Of a stretch of 64,000 nucleotides of DNA, positions 16,831-28,800 are shown one piece after another. The notes beneath the pieces are model-generated. The model ran no database searches and had not been told where the DNA came from. It saw only the letters and a program-made list of their open reading frames with translations. Every line of letters begins with the position of its first letter. The first letter of the stretch is position 1. The translations under genes were made by a program, and so were the position numbers. Location: positions 110,945 through 174,944 of the forward strand of contig CANKYZ010000007.1 in assembly GCA_947488325.1 (NCBI GenBank), read 5' to 3'. Source of the stretch: an uncultured Erythrobacter sp. (GTDB taxonomy: Bacteria > Pseudomonadota > Alphaproteobacteria > Sphingomonadales > Sphingomonadaceae).

Positions 16831-19800
16831 TCATGCAAAATAGTCGAGGGGCGCATAGGCACCATAGCGCCGTTCGCCAAAATCTTCGACCCCACCGTCG
16901 CTCCCGAAAACAGCTATGTTCTGTCGCAACAATGCGAGGCGGGCAGCTGCGGTAGCATCCAATCCGTTGTCCGGCTGAATATGCGCAGGTTCAACGTCTT
17001 CGGCGCTGACGCCGTCTCCATCACTACGCTCTTCCTCATGACGAACTGCCAAGACGGGAAGCGGGAAGTCGCCGCCTGTGGTGCCGATATAGGTGTCGAG
17101 CCGGTCATGATTACGAACACCGTCTGGCCAAAGGGCCATCAGTGCGTCGAGCGACATATCTTCGATTGAAAGACCTGCAAACTGGGCAAGCCCATCCTCG
17201 ATCGCGAGCATGCGCGGCGTGACCGAGGACTGAACTGCTGGAGCAGGCTCATCGCTCGGTACAAACCCAAACGCGATATCGCCTGCTGTGCCGGTCGAAC
17301 CATCCGTCCTGGTGAAGACTGTTGTCGCAAGCGTCAGGTTACGGCCAAAACGTTTGGTTTCTTCGACACCAGCGAAGGCCAGCGAGATGGATTCGATACC
17401 GCGACTTGCAAGAGACTGCATCTCGCCGATGTCCGTCACCCCATCGCCGTCGCTATCCACCCAGATTTGAAGACTTGAGAACAGCTCATCATCTGCTGAC
17501 ACAATTCCATCCCCATTCGTGTCAAGCGCAAACAAGCCAGCTTGTCCGTTTTGCAAGTTGCCGTCGCTGTCAAGAAAGGCCATTTCTGTGGCATCATCAA
17601 CCCGGCCATTGTCGTTACGATCTATCACAAGGAAGCCGTCATTGCTTGTGGTCCAACCGACATTGTCGCGCGAGCCATTTCCGTCCATGTCGAAAGCGGC
17701 ACGGGTTTTTTTGTAGCGGCGGGTTTCAAGACCGTCACCGTCAAGATCTAAAACGACAGCGCTCAGCATTCCAAACGTTCGGTTGCGGAATGCAAAATAT
17801 GTTGGTCCCGCGACTAGGCCCGCACGTTGATCGACCATGCGGTTTGAGCCACGCGGGCCAATAAACAAGGAGCCGCTGCGTGACGAGAGACGATACCTCT
17901 TGCTTTTTTCGCCATAACTTAAGCTGCCGAACCCGTACGTTGCTGGAGCGTCAGAATCAGGCGTATCCGCTGGATCATCTACAATCGGTGGTTCTGGCGG
18001 CGGCGTGGTATCAGGCGTGGCCGGGTCAAACACGAAGAAGACATCGCCGACTTCACCGATTGTTCCGCTTGTCGTTTCGTACGTCGAAGTGGCAAAGATA
18101 ACATTATCTGTTCCGTCAACTTCTTGGCCGGTCTCGCTGCCTGTCAGGTTAATAGAAACAAGCCCGGCATCATCTAGGCTTCTAAGCTCGTCAGCTTGTG
18201 ACACGCCGTCGCTGTTAAGGTCTTGCCAAACAACAAATTCACCCCACCGGGCATCGCCATTATCAAACAAGCCATTGGCGTTAGTGTCGAAGAATGCGAG
18301 ACCTTCGAGGTCTGAGAATGCCCCTTCGATGAACCGTTGGAAATTTATCTCACTGCCATTGTCGACAATGCCGTTGGCGTTCTCATCGATCGCTAATACC
18401 GCGTCGTCAGGTGAGAACCAGCCTGTCCGGTCCAACGTGCCATTTGAGTCCATATCAAATTGGACGCCGGCATCGATGGTCAGGAGTTCCACGCCGTCTC
18501 CATCAAGATCCAAGATCACAGGAGGGAGGTAGTTATATCCGTAAATGCCAGAGAAATCACCATAACCAGGCACGGGACTGAAAACGGGTAGATTGTCTGC
18601 AGAGCCATCGTCTGCACCGACATTGAGGGTCAGAACAGCATCTTGTGAGTTGCCATCGCTGTCGGTTGCACGAACGGTCAAAGAATGAGTGCTAGATGCA
18701 GTAATCGCATCCACTTGGTGCAGCGTGCCGTCGATCGCAAGTGACCATACCGGGTTCGCAGGCTGGTTCACGAGCGACCAGCTAAGGTTCTGTCCTTCAG
18801 GATCGTCGAGCATCAAGCTCACCAAGTTGATGGCCCGGCCTTCCATATCAGGAACCGGAACAAGTGGGCCGAGAGCTCTTTCAAAATAAGCAATATCTAA
18901 CGTGGCTGCAGCCATCGTGTGGAGCTCATTCACATCGCCAATTGTGATCGCAAGGCTTGTGTATACAGACCTCGATCCTTTGGACCCAGCTCTGTTGCGG
19001 ATGCGGACGTCATAATTGAACGCCCCTTGCCCGAATTCGAAATCGAACGAGCCTTCGTTCAACAACACTTCTCCGGTTGCGCGGTTCATTTTGAAGCGCC
19101 TGTCGTTAGAGAAGGTCCAGTCGGTTCCGCCCATTGTGACCATGAGCGCGTTGTCGAAGAGATACTCCACCGTCTCTCCAGGGTCAGTGGCAGTCAGCGC
19201 GCCAACCACCGTGCCCAATGCACTGTTTTCAGCAAGCTCAAGGTCATAGCCGTCAATCGGGACAATTGGCGCCTCGTTGACATTGCCTAACGTCAGATTG
19301 ACCTCAATCGGAACAATCGTTTGATTGCCACCAGCATCGATTGCCACGACAGAGAACCCGTCTTCGCCTAATGCGCTAGCGAAGGGCCGATACACGACTG
19401 AGCCAGTTGTCTCATTGACCGACACAATCTCGCCATTTGCGGGCGTGCCATTGGGGTCGAGCGCCCAGCTAGTGATATTGTTGTCGTAGTCAGTAACTCC
19501 AAGACTGGCATCAATCGTTACAGGTTCGCCGAGCCAATTGTTTGAATTCCCAAACGGATCAGCATTGGACGCAGCAACATCCGCTTGGTCGATGACACCA
19601 AAACTCGGCTCCAGGAACTGCGTGGTCCACTGACGCTCGGTTCCGCCGTGATGCGTAAAATAGAGGCCCTGAACGAATAAGGGATCTGTTCCTGAATCCC
19701 ATTGGAAGTTGTAAACATCAGCAACCTTCGCACCGTCCGAGGCCCTGAAGATTCCGCCATAATCTTCGGCATCAGTTGGAAGCGAACCATCAGCGAACAC

Positions 19801-22800
19801 ATAGCCAACGGCCATGAACCATTCGTCTTCTGTAAGCTGTTGCTGCCAGCCAGAAGGGCCGTGCCCGCTATGCGTGAAATAACCAAATCGAGTGTTTTGC
19901 CCGGTCTCGACACGCTTCATTTCGTCGCTTCCGGCCAAGACGGCTAATGAGACAGAATGTGTCTCAAGATCTGACTTTCGGAAATATTGGACGTAACGAT
20001 AGGTCTTGGAGCGGTCGATCGTCACATTGTTGGTGAACTGACCGCCGCCGTCTGGATTGTCGTCAAACTGACCTGCTTCAAGTGCTGTTATAGGGTTGCC
20101 ATCCGGCCCAAGCACTTCGATCCAGCGTGAGTCGCCATCGCCGTTGTAGTGCGGAAGGTTTTGATTGCCTTCTACATAGGTCGAGCCGACGTAGGTGCTG
20201 TCTTGCCAAACGTTGAGCCGCTGGTCGCCGCCCAAGATATACCGAGTGTCCGTGACTTCGCGCAGTTCAGGTTGGAAGAAATGTGTAAACTGTCCAGCGT
20301 TTTGCTGGCCGTAATAGTTGAAGAAGCGGAGGTTGGTCGTCGTCGTCGAGCGAGACGCGTCCCAGACGAAATGATTGACATCGCGAAGCTTTTCGCCTGT
20401 TTCTGTATCGTAAATGCCGCCGTAGGAGCCTACTGGTTCTTCCTCAGATCCATCGGGTAGGACGTACCCTACAAATTTGTACCATTTATCGGCCTCATAC
20501 CCCAACCCTGCTGAGGGAAGCTCCTGCGAGATAAAGTAAGGGTTTATGTTGTCAGTGCCTGTGGAGTGCCCCCACTCCACATCTCCGCCCATACCAAAGA
20601 AAATGTGATGTTGGCCGAGGGCATCGACTTTAAAGTAAGCTGAGAATTCATAGGCCTTTGACTTATCAATCGCGATAGGATTGGTCTGGGCTCCGCCGCC
20701 CGGCGCGCTATTCGTGTTGGTCTGGCCAGCTAGCAATGACACTACGCGGTCGCCGGCGTGATGCGTTGCCAAAGACCTCGCATAAGGTGCCTCGGTATCA
20801 ACCCAAGACGTTTCTGCGAGATATCCGGTCCAACCGGTTCCCAGTGTGCCGGCTGTTGGCAAATCGTCAATGTCGCGAGGCCAGGCTTCCTCATTCACGA
20901 GATTTTCAAATGACCTGCCTGTTGGCGCATTCCGAGGCCAGAGGTCGGTGTTGAAAGCGTTTGGCGTAAGGGTCGTGATTTCTACCAACTGCGGTGTTTC
21001 CGGCGCGCGCGGTGCTGGAGTTGTTCCCTCGCTCCAAACACGTTCGATTTGCGCAGAAAACAGATCCGGCATTTCTATTGGTATCGAACCAGAATGCGCC
21101 GTCATGTCGGCAATCAAAGTCAATGCCTCAGGATCGGTGAGGAAGAGCGTGCCATCAGCCGTCTGGACTGTTTCGATCAGCGTGCTGTTCGTAGCTGCAA
21201 AGAACCGATCAATATTGACCTGTGTGTCGCTCCCAATAATTGAAATTTGGAGATCGTCACCAACCTGCTGCATCCAAAGCTGATTGCGATTGACCTCATC
21301 AAGAAAGACAATCGTATCATCACCGCTCATATCGAAAACCGTGTCATCACCGCCGTCGTTATAGAAAGCGTATGTGTCATCGCCAGCACCGCCATCGAGG
21401 CTGTCGTTACCGCTGCCGCCAATCAAGGTGTCGTCGTCAGCGCCGCCCTCTAGTTCATCATTGCCTGCCCCGCCGTCGAGAAAGTCGTTCCCGGCCCCGC
21501 CAAACAGACCGCGCGCCATCGAGTTGATGGAACCGGATTCATCGCCGTCTCCGCCGAGCAGCTGGTCATCGCCGCTTCCGCCGGTAAGAGTATCACGTCC
21601 GCTTCCGCCCACGAGAAGATCATTCTCGCCGCCGCCATCCAGGATGTCATTGCCATCGTCGCCAGATAAGTTGTCCTCCCCGGCTCCGCCATCGAGCTGG
21701 TCATCACCTTCGCCGCCTACTAGGACATCGTCTCCGCCATTGCCGAACAAGTTGTCTGAACCGCCGTGACCGAAAATACGGTTGGCGCTATCGTCGCCGG
21801 TAAGTGTGTCATCAAACGAAAAGCTACCTTCGATATTTTCAAATCCGCTTAGGGTGTCGCCTTGGGCGTCACCACCAGAAACCTGCGCGCTTAGATTAAG
21901 GTTGACCGTCACACCTGTAGAAGAACCGGTGTAGCGTACTGTATCACCCCAACTGTTCGGATTGTCGGCAGTCAAGCTGTTGGAGCCGCCTGAAAGCGTA
22001 TCGTTACCAGCACCTCCTTCAATTACATCGTCGCCAGCATTACCAGCAAGGTTGTCGTTGCCAGTGCCGCCGAACAAGACGTCATCACCTGCATCACCTG
22101 AAAGCACATTGTTGCTCGCATTGCCGAAGATAAAATCATCGTCGCTACCGCCGTTTCCAGCCAAAATTAGATTATTCAGGCGTGCAGCCAAACCATCGTG
22201 GAGCTGGAGCGTTTCGACACGCCCGCCAGTTGTTAGCTGGCCTTGGATTGTCACGCTCGCGCCGCCTGAGTGCGTGATCACCAAATCAGACCCAGAAAGT
22301 GCAAAGGTCAGTGAGGCAAGGTACATCCCCTCTGCTAATTCGAGTGTGTCCTCGCCAGCGTCTTGGGAAGTGCTCAACTGCTCCTGATAAGCGGCGCCAT
22401 TCGTGGCTTCTTGTAAATACCCCTGCAGCCAATGTTGCGGCGAGGTATCACGCTGGTCGGTCGGCGCCGACAAACCATCGGGCCGGGGTAGTTGGTTCGG
22501 GTCATCATAAATCAAGCTACCTTGATGACGTATCCGGTATTGCCAAAGTTCATTTGGTTCGGGAAATGCGCCGTCTAATCCAACGCTTTCCCAAGCGGCA
22601 GTATAGCCAGCGGCAAGACTACCATCGCCAAGAATGGCAATATTTACTGAGGCCTGACCCTCTTGGATCGTGTCCGAGCCAATAACTGAGCCGTCCCAGA
22701 TATATGTGTCGTTACCCTCACTACCGCGCAGGATGTCGTTGCCTGCGCCGCCGTCGAGAATATTGTCTCCAACGTCGCCAACGATCTCATCTGCGCCCGA

Positions 22801-25800
22801 ACCACCTCTAACATTTTCAACCGATGAGAGGGAATCGCCAGAAGCTGAGCCAGTCGCCAGATCCACTGCCGCAAGGTTGAAATAAATGCCAGATGCATCA
22901 TCCTCATAGGAAGCCCAGTCAGAACCAGATCCGCCGACCAACAAATCAGCACCGTCGCCGCCGATCAGAACATCATCACCGCTTCCGCCATAAAGAACGT
23001 CGTCGCCTTCAGCACCGGCGATTGTGTCGGCTCCGCCATTGCCAGACAAGATATCGTCCGCACTGTTGCCGGTGATATCGTCGCTACCAGCGCCGCCCGT
23101 GATCCAGTTAGCTCCAGATGTGCCTAAAAGAGCGGCGTCATCGTCAGCTGTTCCGGCGATCAGATTGGTTACGGATAGATCGATTGTACCTGTGCTAAAG
23201 AATGCGAGGTTTTCGATGCTCCCACTGGCGCCATTGTTCCACTGGCTCAGGGTGATGCTATCGGCGCCGCCGAAAGAGCCACTCTCGCCGCCATCATTGG
23301 AAATGTGCACGACGAGGTCATTGCCACGATTTTCCAAGGCAAGATCTCGAATGTGGATCGTCGGATCAAACTCGACCGTATCAGTTCCGCTATCGGCGAC
23401 GGTTGAGCCTGATGTTGCAGGAGCGAAGAACCGTAAGGTCTCGCCTAAACTGTCGTACTCGAGGCGGCCATTCCATTGGATTTCTGGAAGGTCGGCAGTG
23501 CCAACGTTTTCCCGCAGGACTGCTCCGCCAGGCCCAATGAGATCCCCGTTCGAATTGATGCTGAAGCCGGCGGCACTGTTCCAGCCGCCCGTTCGTGTCC
23601 AAGCGTCTTGCCACGTACCAGCAACCTCATCGACGACTATATCGTGGCCATCGCCTCGGCTGTATTTGAAGGTGTCGTTCCCGGCGCCGCCAACCAATGT
23701 GTCGTCGCCACGCCCACCGGAAAGTAGGTCGTTGCCGGCTCCGCCAAACACCTGATCGTCACCGCCATCACCCGATAGCGTATCGTTGCCGCCTTCCCCA
23801 CTGAGTATATCGGCGCCGCTTCCGCCGACGATCAAATCTTCGCCCGAATCTCCTGATACGAAATCAGACCCTGTTCCGCCGTTTCCAATATCATCGCCCG
23901 CGAGTAGGAAGAGCGTGTCGTCGCCTCCGCCTCCGTAGACGAAGTCATTGCCAAGCGTTCCGATTAGAGTGTCGTCACCATTGGTTCCGCTTATCAGGCT
24001 TGTGAAATCACCAATGCGAATCTCATTGCCGTCAGCAAACCTAAGCCACTCGATCCGGTCGAAAGGGCTCGCGAACCAATTCTCAAGAGCAAGCGAATCC
24101 CCTGACGCAACCTCAACACCGTTAGCGTCCAGCGTCATCACGTTGATAATCAGATCATCACCGGGCTGGGCAACCGTTCCGGACCGTTGGAGTTGAACGT
24201 CTCCAATGCCGATACCTTGGCCCAAAACAACGCTATCGTCACCGCCATCAATCGCACCGCTCGAAGAAGAAATACCGGGCGTATAGTTGCCGAGCCAATC
24301 TTGATAGTTGCCTGCATACTGGCCAGCGGCCCAAGTGCCTAGCGCCGAACCTGCAAGCAGTTCTCCATTGCCATCGCGAACGCTGTCATAACGCTGCGCG
24401 ATTAGGTCGCGCAGGCTTTCGTTGAACGAGCCAAGATAGTCGTCGTTTGCTGTATCCCAAGCGAGCGACTGATTGTTGGTATCGGTGACCAAATCGGCGC
24501 CATCGCCTAAGCGAAGCAAGTAGTTGTCATCCCCCGCACCGCCGAACAGGGTGTCGCCGTCGGAGCCGCCGCCGGTTAGGATGTCCCCTCCAGCGCCGCC
24601 GCTTAGAGTATCGACACCGTCGCCACCTTCAAGCCAGTCCGAACCTTCGCGGCCGACTAGAGTGTCGTTGCCAGCGCCGCCGTCTAGATAATTGCCGTCG
24701 CCACCAAGCCCGCCGGTCTCAGCGCCTGCGTTAAGAACATCGTTGCCGTCGCCTCCAAGCAGCCAGTCATCTAGCCTTCCGCCGTAAAGCGTGTCGTTGC
24801 CGTCGCCGCCTAGAACGTTGTCACCTAGACTGGACGCATGCACTGTGTCGTTACCAGCCAAGCCAGTCACAGTGGTAGAGGTCGAAACGGTATATTCAGA
24901 TCGATCATAGACTCTGAGCTCAGCTGTAGCCGAGTTGCCAGTGCTTCCGCTTACTTGCAGAATAAGCTGACGCTCAGCTCCCCCATGAACAACCTGATTA
25001 TCGACCCAAACCAACGGTTCGTGAGAGGCGTGGTCCCAAATGTGTCCGTGCCCAGTATGTAGGATGTCACTATTGGAGAAATGGTCTTGGCCAGCTACAA
25101 CTTTCACGCCAAACACCGCAACAGAATCTATTCCACGCCTTTCAGAATGTTCGAATTCCGAAGCTGATATTCGCGCCAAAATGCCGTTTGAGCCGATCGA
25201 TAACTGTGCCTCAGAGCCTAATTGCCATGATCCGCCATGATCAATTGAATATTCAACGACTTGTTCGAATGCGTGTGTGTCGGTCGCTTCAACGTTACCG
25301 AAAGAAAATTTGAGAGTGGCGTTCTCGACAAGAGAACGAGAAAAGTTCACGCGGAAAACAAAGTGGCTTGCAGCTTCGTTGATGTGCGCGTCACTGACGA
25401 GCAAGTAAGGTAGGTCATCTTGATCAACTATTGTAACAACCGCATCGCGGCCCACGCCTCGAGCCCCTGTCGAATTGAGAAGGCCGATATTGAATTCCCG
25501 CCCGACAGCATTTGCGGTGCTGGACGCTGTGATAGATCCGGCCGTTAGCGGACCGGTTCCTGCGATGCTTACGTTAGACAGCAAGTTTGAGGTATAATGA
25601 ACTCCAAAATTTGCGATGGAAGAACCTGAATCCCCATTAATGGTAAATTCTTCCCAGTCTGATATGCTAGCGTCTCTTAGGTCAATAACATCTCCAGCTT
25701 CGGAACCGTCTAGCATCGTTTGCGACGTGACGTTGACGGAGTCATAAATGGCGCGACCGTCGACTAGATGTAGGCGAGAGAATTTTTCGTTGCGGAAGTC

Positions 25801-28800
25801 ATAGTCGAAACTGAAGGAAACATGCGCGGCGTTTGTTTCAGCATCCACAAGAAGGGCATTATATCCCCCGAACCAATCCGCTTTGTGCCGAAGATCGAGT
25901 CCCAAATCCTTTACTCTTGCGGCCGTAACTACCCAGCCAGCCAAGAATTCTCGACGCTCATTCTCATCCAGTGCATTGGCGATCGCCTCAACAGCGCCGG
26001 TGTTTGACCTGTAAAAACTCCAATCTCGTGCTAGCTGGAGATTTGCTAAGAGCGCATGTTGATCGAACTCTGCGCTCGATGCATTGCTCTCAATTGTTCG
26101 GTAAAGAGCTCTTTTTACAAAGATGTTGCCACCAACTACGGCGAAATCAGGATCTGACAGCCCTTGCCAAATACCATGCCTGGTCAATTGCTCGAAGGCG
26201 TCGTCATGGTCCTTCGGAGAGACGCGGAATGTAATCGCATCTTTCGAGCGCGCTGAGGTTGCGCGATACACAAAGTCCCCCTTGCGCATCCCGTAGTTTC
26301 CGGTGGTAATAGCAGTTGGATTTTGAACTCGACCTCCAGTCGCATCGAGCACCGCATTGAAAGTATCAGCGGCAACTGTCGCGAGCGCCGCTGCTGCTTC
26401 TTTTGACCCGCCTTTCCGGGAGTAAATATTGTTGGCGACAAAGTGACCAGATTCAGCGTCCCAAGATGCATCAGCTCCAGATCTCGGCGTCCCCCCAAAG
26501 ACGGAGCCAACAAGACCACCTAAAACATATCCAGCAAAAGCACCAATGGCAGCGCCAAGTGGTCCAGCAAGTGCCCCGACTTTAAAGAGCTCTGCCGCAG
26601 CGATGACACCAAGCGATGATCCAATAGACGAACCGATTTGACCACCAACCGTGTCAAACGATACAACTTCGGCCGCAAGTTTTGAACCGACGAAAGATGC
26701 GACCGCCGTACCGATCTGAACACCGTTGAATAGATCTGCGAAGCTTCCGACTCCGTTCACCAGATTCTGAGCAATTTGACCGATGACGGCGCCAGCTGCA
26801 GTGTTGGCAAGATCACCGATAACTCCATCAACACCCACCGCGTTGACGAGCTCTGCCGTTAAAAGTGACGACAATGCCCCGACCGCGGCGTTCCCCAGAT
26901 TGTACGGCAACTCAGCAAGCCCAGTGTCGAAGCCTTGAGATAAAGAGTCTGACGCAAGGCCAGTTCCGATGGCCTGACCAATCGATTCAGTGATCGCCCC
27001 GAGCGTTCCGCTAAGAACAAGTGATTCGACCTGATCGTCACTTGCTATGGCATTCCCGAGCGCAGATCCGAAGATTCTCCCAACAGATCCTGCGGTATAG
27101 ATTTCTCTGGCTTGCCCTCGAAGTGCAGCAACGAAAAGGTCGTCAAAGTCATCATTCGTAACTTCTTCTTGCCCACCCTGCTCAAGCTCTTGTTGCAAAC
27201 GAGCTGCCACTAATCGGCTTGAAATGGAGATTATTCGGTCGTCCGTCGCCGCAGAAGAAACTGTATCGGAGATGGAGCCCACAAGGATCGTCAGAGGCGC
27301 CGCCCCTCCCTCACCGGCTTCGGCGGCGCTCAAATCTCTTGGAGTTCGACTTACCACACCGGCGTCCCGCTCCTCCGCATCAAACGGATTCAGCGCTAAT
27401 GTCGTTTCGTAAACGCCATATAAACGATTCACTTTTTCGATCTGCTCGGGCGTTGGATTCTCTATCTTTCGGCCAAATTCATAAATTTCGAATCCATTTG
27501 GAGTAAGCGCAATAAACAATTCGATTTCTGAAAGGTTGGGCCGGTTAAGTAAGTCTTGACCCCAGCGCTGCTCTATAGGGTTGGCGCTAGTCGAAGCTCT
27601 ATTTGCTGGCTGTTGTTCGTTATGGTCTAGCCATATGTTGACATGTCGCCCCTCTCTACGAATGTTGATTATGGAGTTCGAATTAGTCGGAGTGTCGAAC
27701 CCGTTGTCCGCTACGCGGACTGCCACGGCCTCTTCAGCGGCCCAAGTGGAATAAACCCTATAAGTAGCCGTCGTTGAACCAAGATTTATATTCTTTTGTC
27801 TGAATGTCTCACTTTGCAGTCGCGTTCTTTGGGCATTGACAGCCAAGAGGTTCTCAATCCGCAACCCAAGTTGCTCAATGCCGTCTGAAGAACCCAGCCA
27901 TTCTAGCTCTTGGCCGTCAAGAACGCCCCACCCATCTTGAGGGGTGACGACGAACATTCCATCAGCAGGAGTCGTCACGATCGGCATGAAGGAGTTGATC
28001 GCAATATTACCCGAGGCTTCAGGGTCATACAGGCTTGCGGGTAGCCCGTCTTCTGTGACCACCAGAGCGATAGGAATGCCGTCTTTGTCAAGGACAGAGA
28101 CCGGGAACCGGTCATTGGAATTGCTAAAGCCAATATCGCTAACCTGAAGGGAATAGACATCACTCGCCTCCGCAAGGCGAAAGACAAAGGCCTCGTACCG
28201 TTCGATACCCGCTTCGGATAGCTCACTATCGCTTGGGGGGAGGGGAGCAAACCCCGACACAATTGGCACATACGGGGAACCCGGCGAGGACACATGCTGG
28301 ACCATTAGCGAATCATCGGACGGGAACACTTGCTCACCCGTGAAGAAACGAGTGACGACCTGCGGGGCGAGAGCCACGTAAGTGTCGGCTGCATCAAAAA
28401 GAACTTCTCTGAATTCTTCGTCTGTTACCGCTTTGTAAATCACATACGCAACAACAGCGGCAACTGCCTGGGGGGCTGCTCCTGCAAACAAAAGTACTGC
28501 AGTCACTTCAATGCCAAGGGCGACAACTGCATCTTGTATGGCGGTATCGCGTTCTTCAACGGTATCTGAGTTGGCCGCGAACGCAACATCCGCACCAAAT
28601 GCCGCGACTAGAGCGCCGATACCGATCAGACCGCCCAGCCGGATACCTGCCGTATTGACAATACTTGGTGGAATTTTCTTGTTGCGGATATATTCGGCGG
28701 TGAATGCTTCCATGTTGCCGTCATCCACGGTGCCAACTAGCCTATCAAAGGCGGCGGCGTCAGATCGTTTGAATGGGGCAACGCCTGCTGAATCAGAAGC

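Noticed and set aside
21300..24900. CRISPR-like or satellite repeat array
   Set aside because: The repeated blocks (ccgccgtc, tcgtcgcc and similar) are codons for the calcium-binding nonapeptides; there are no fixed-length spacers.
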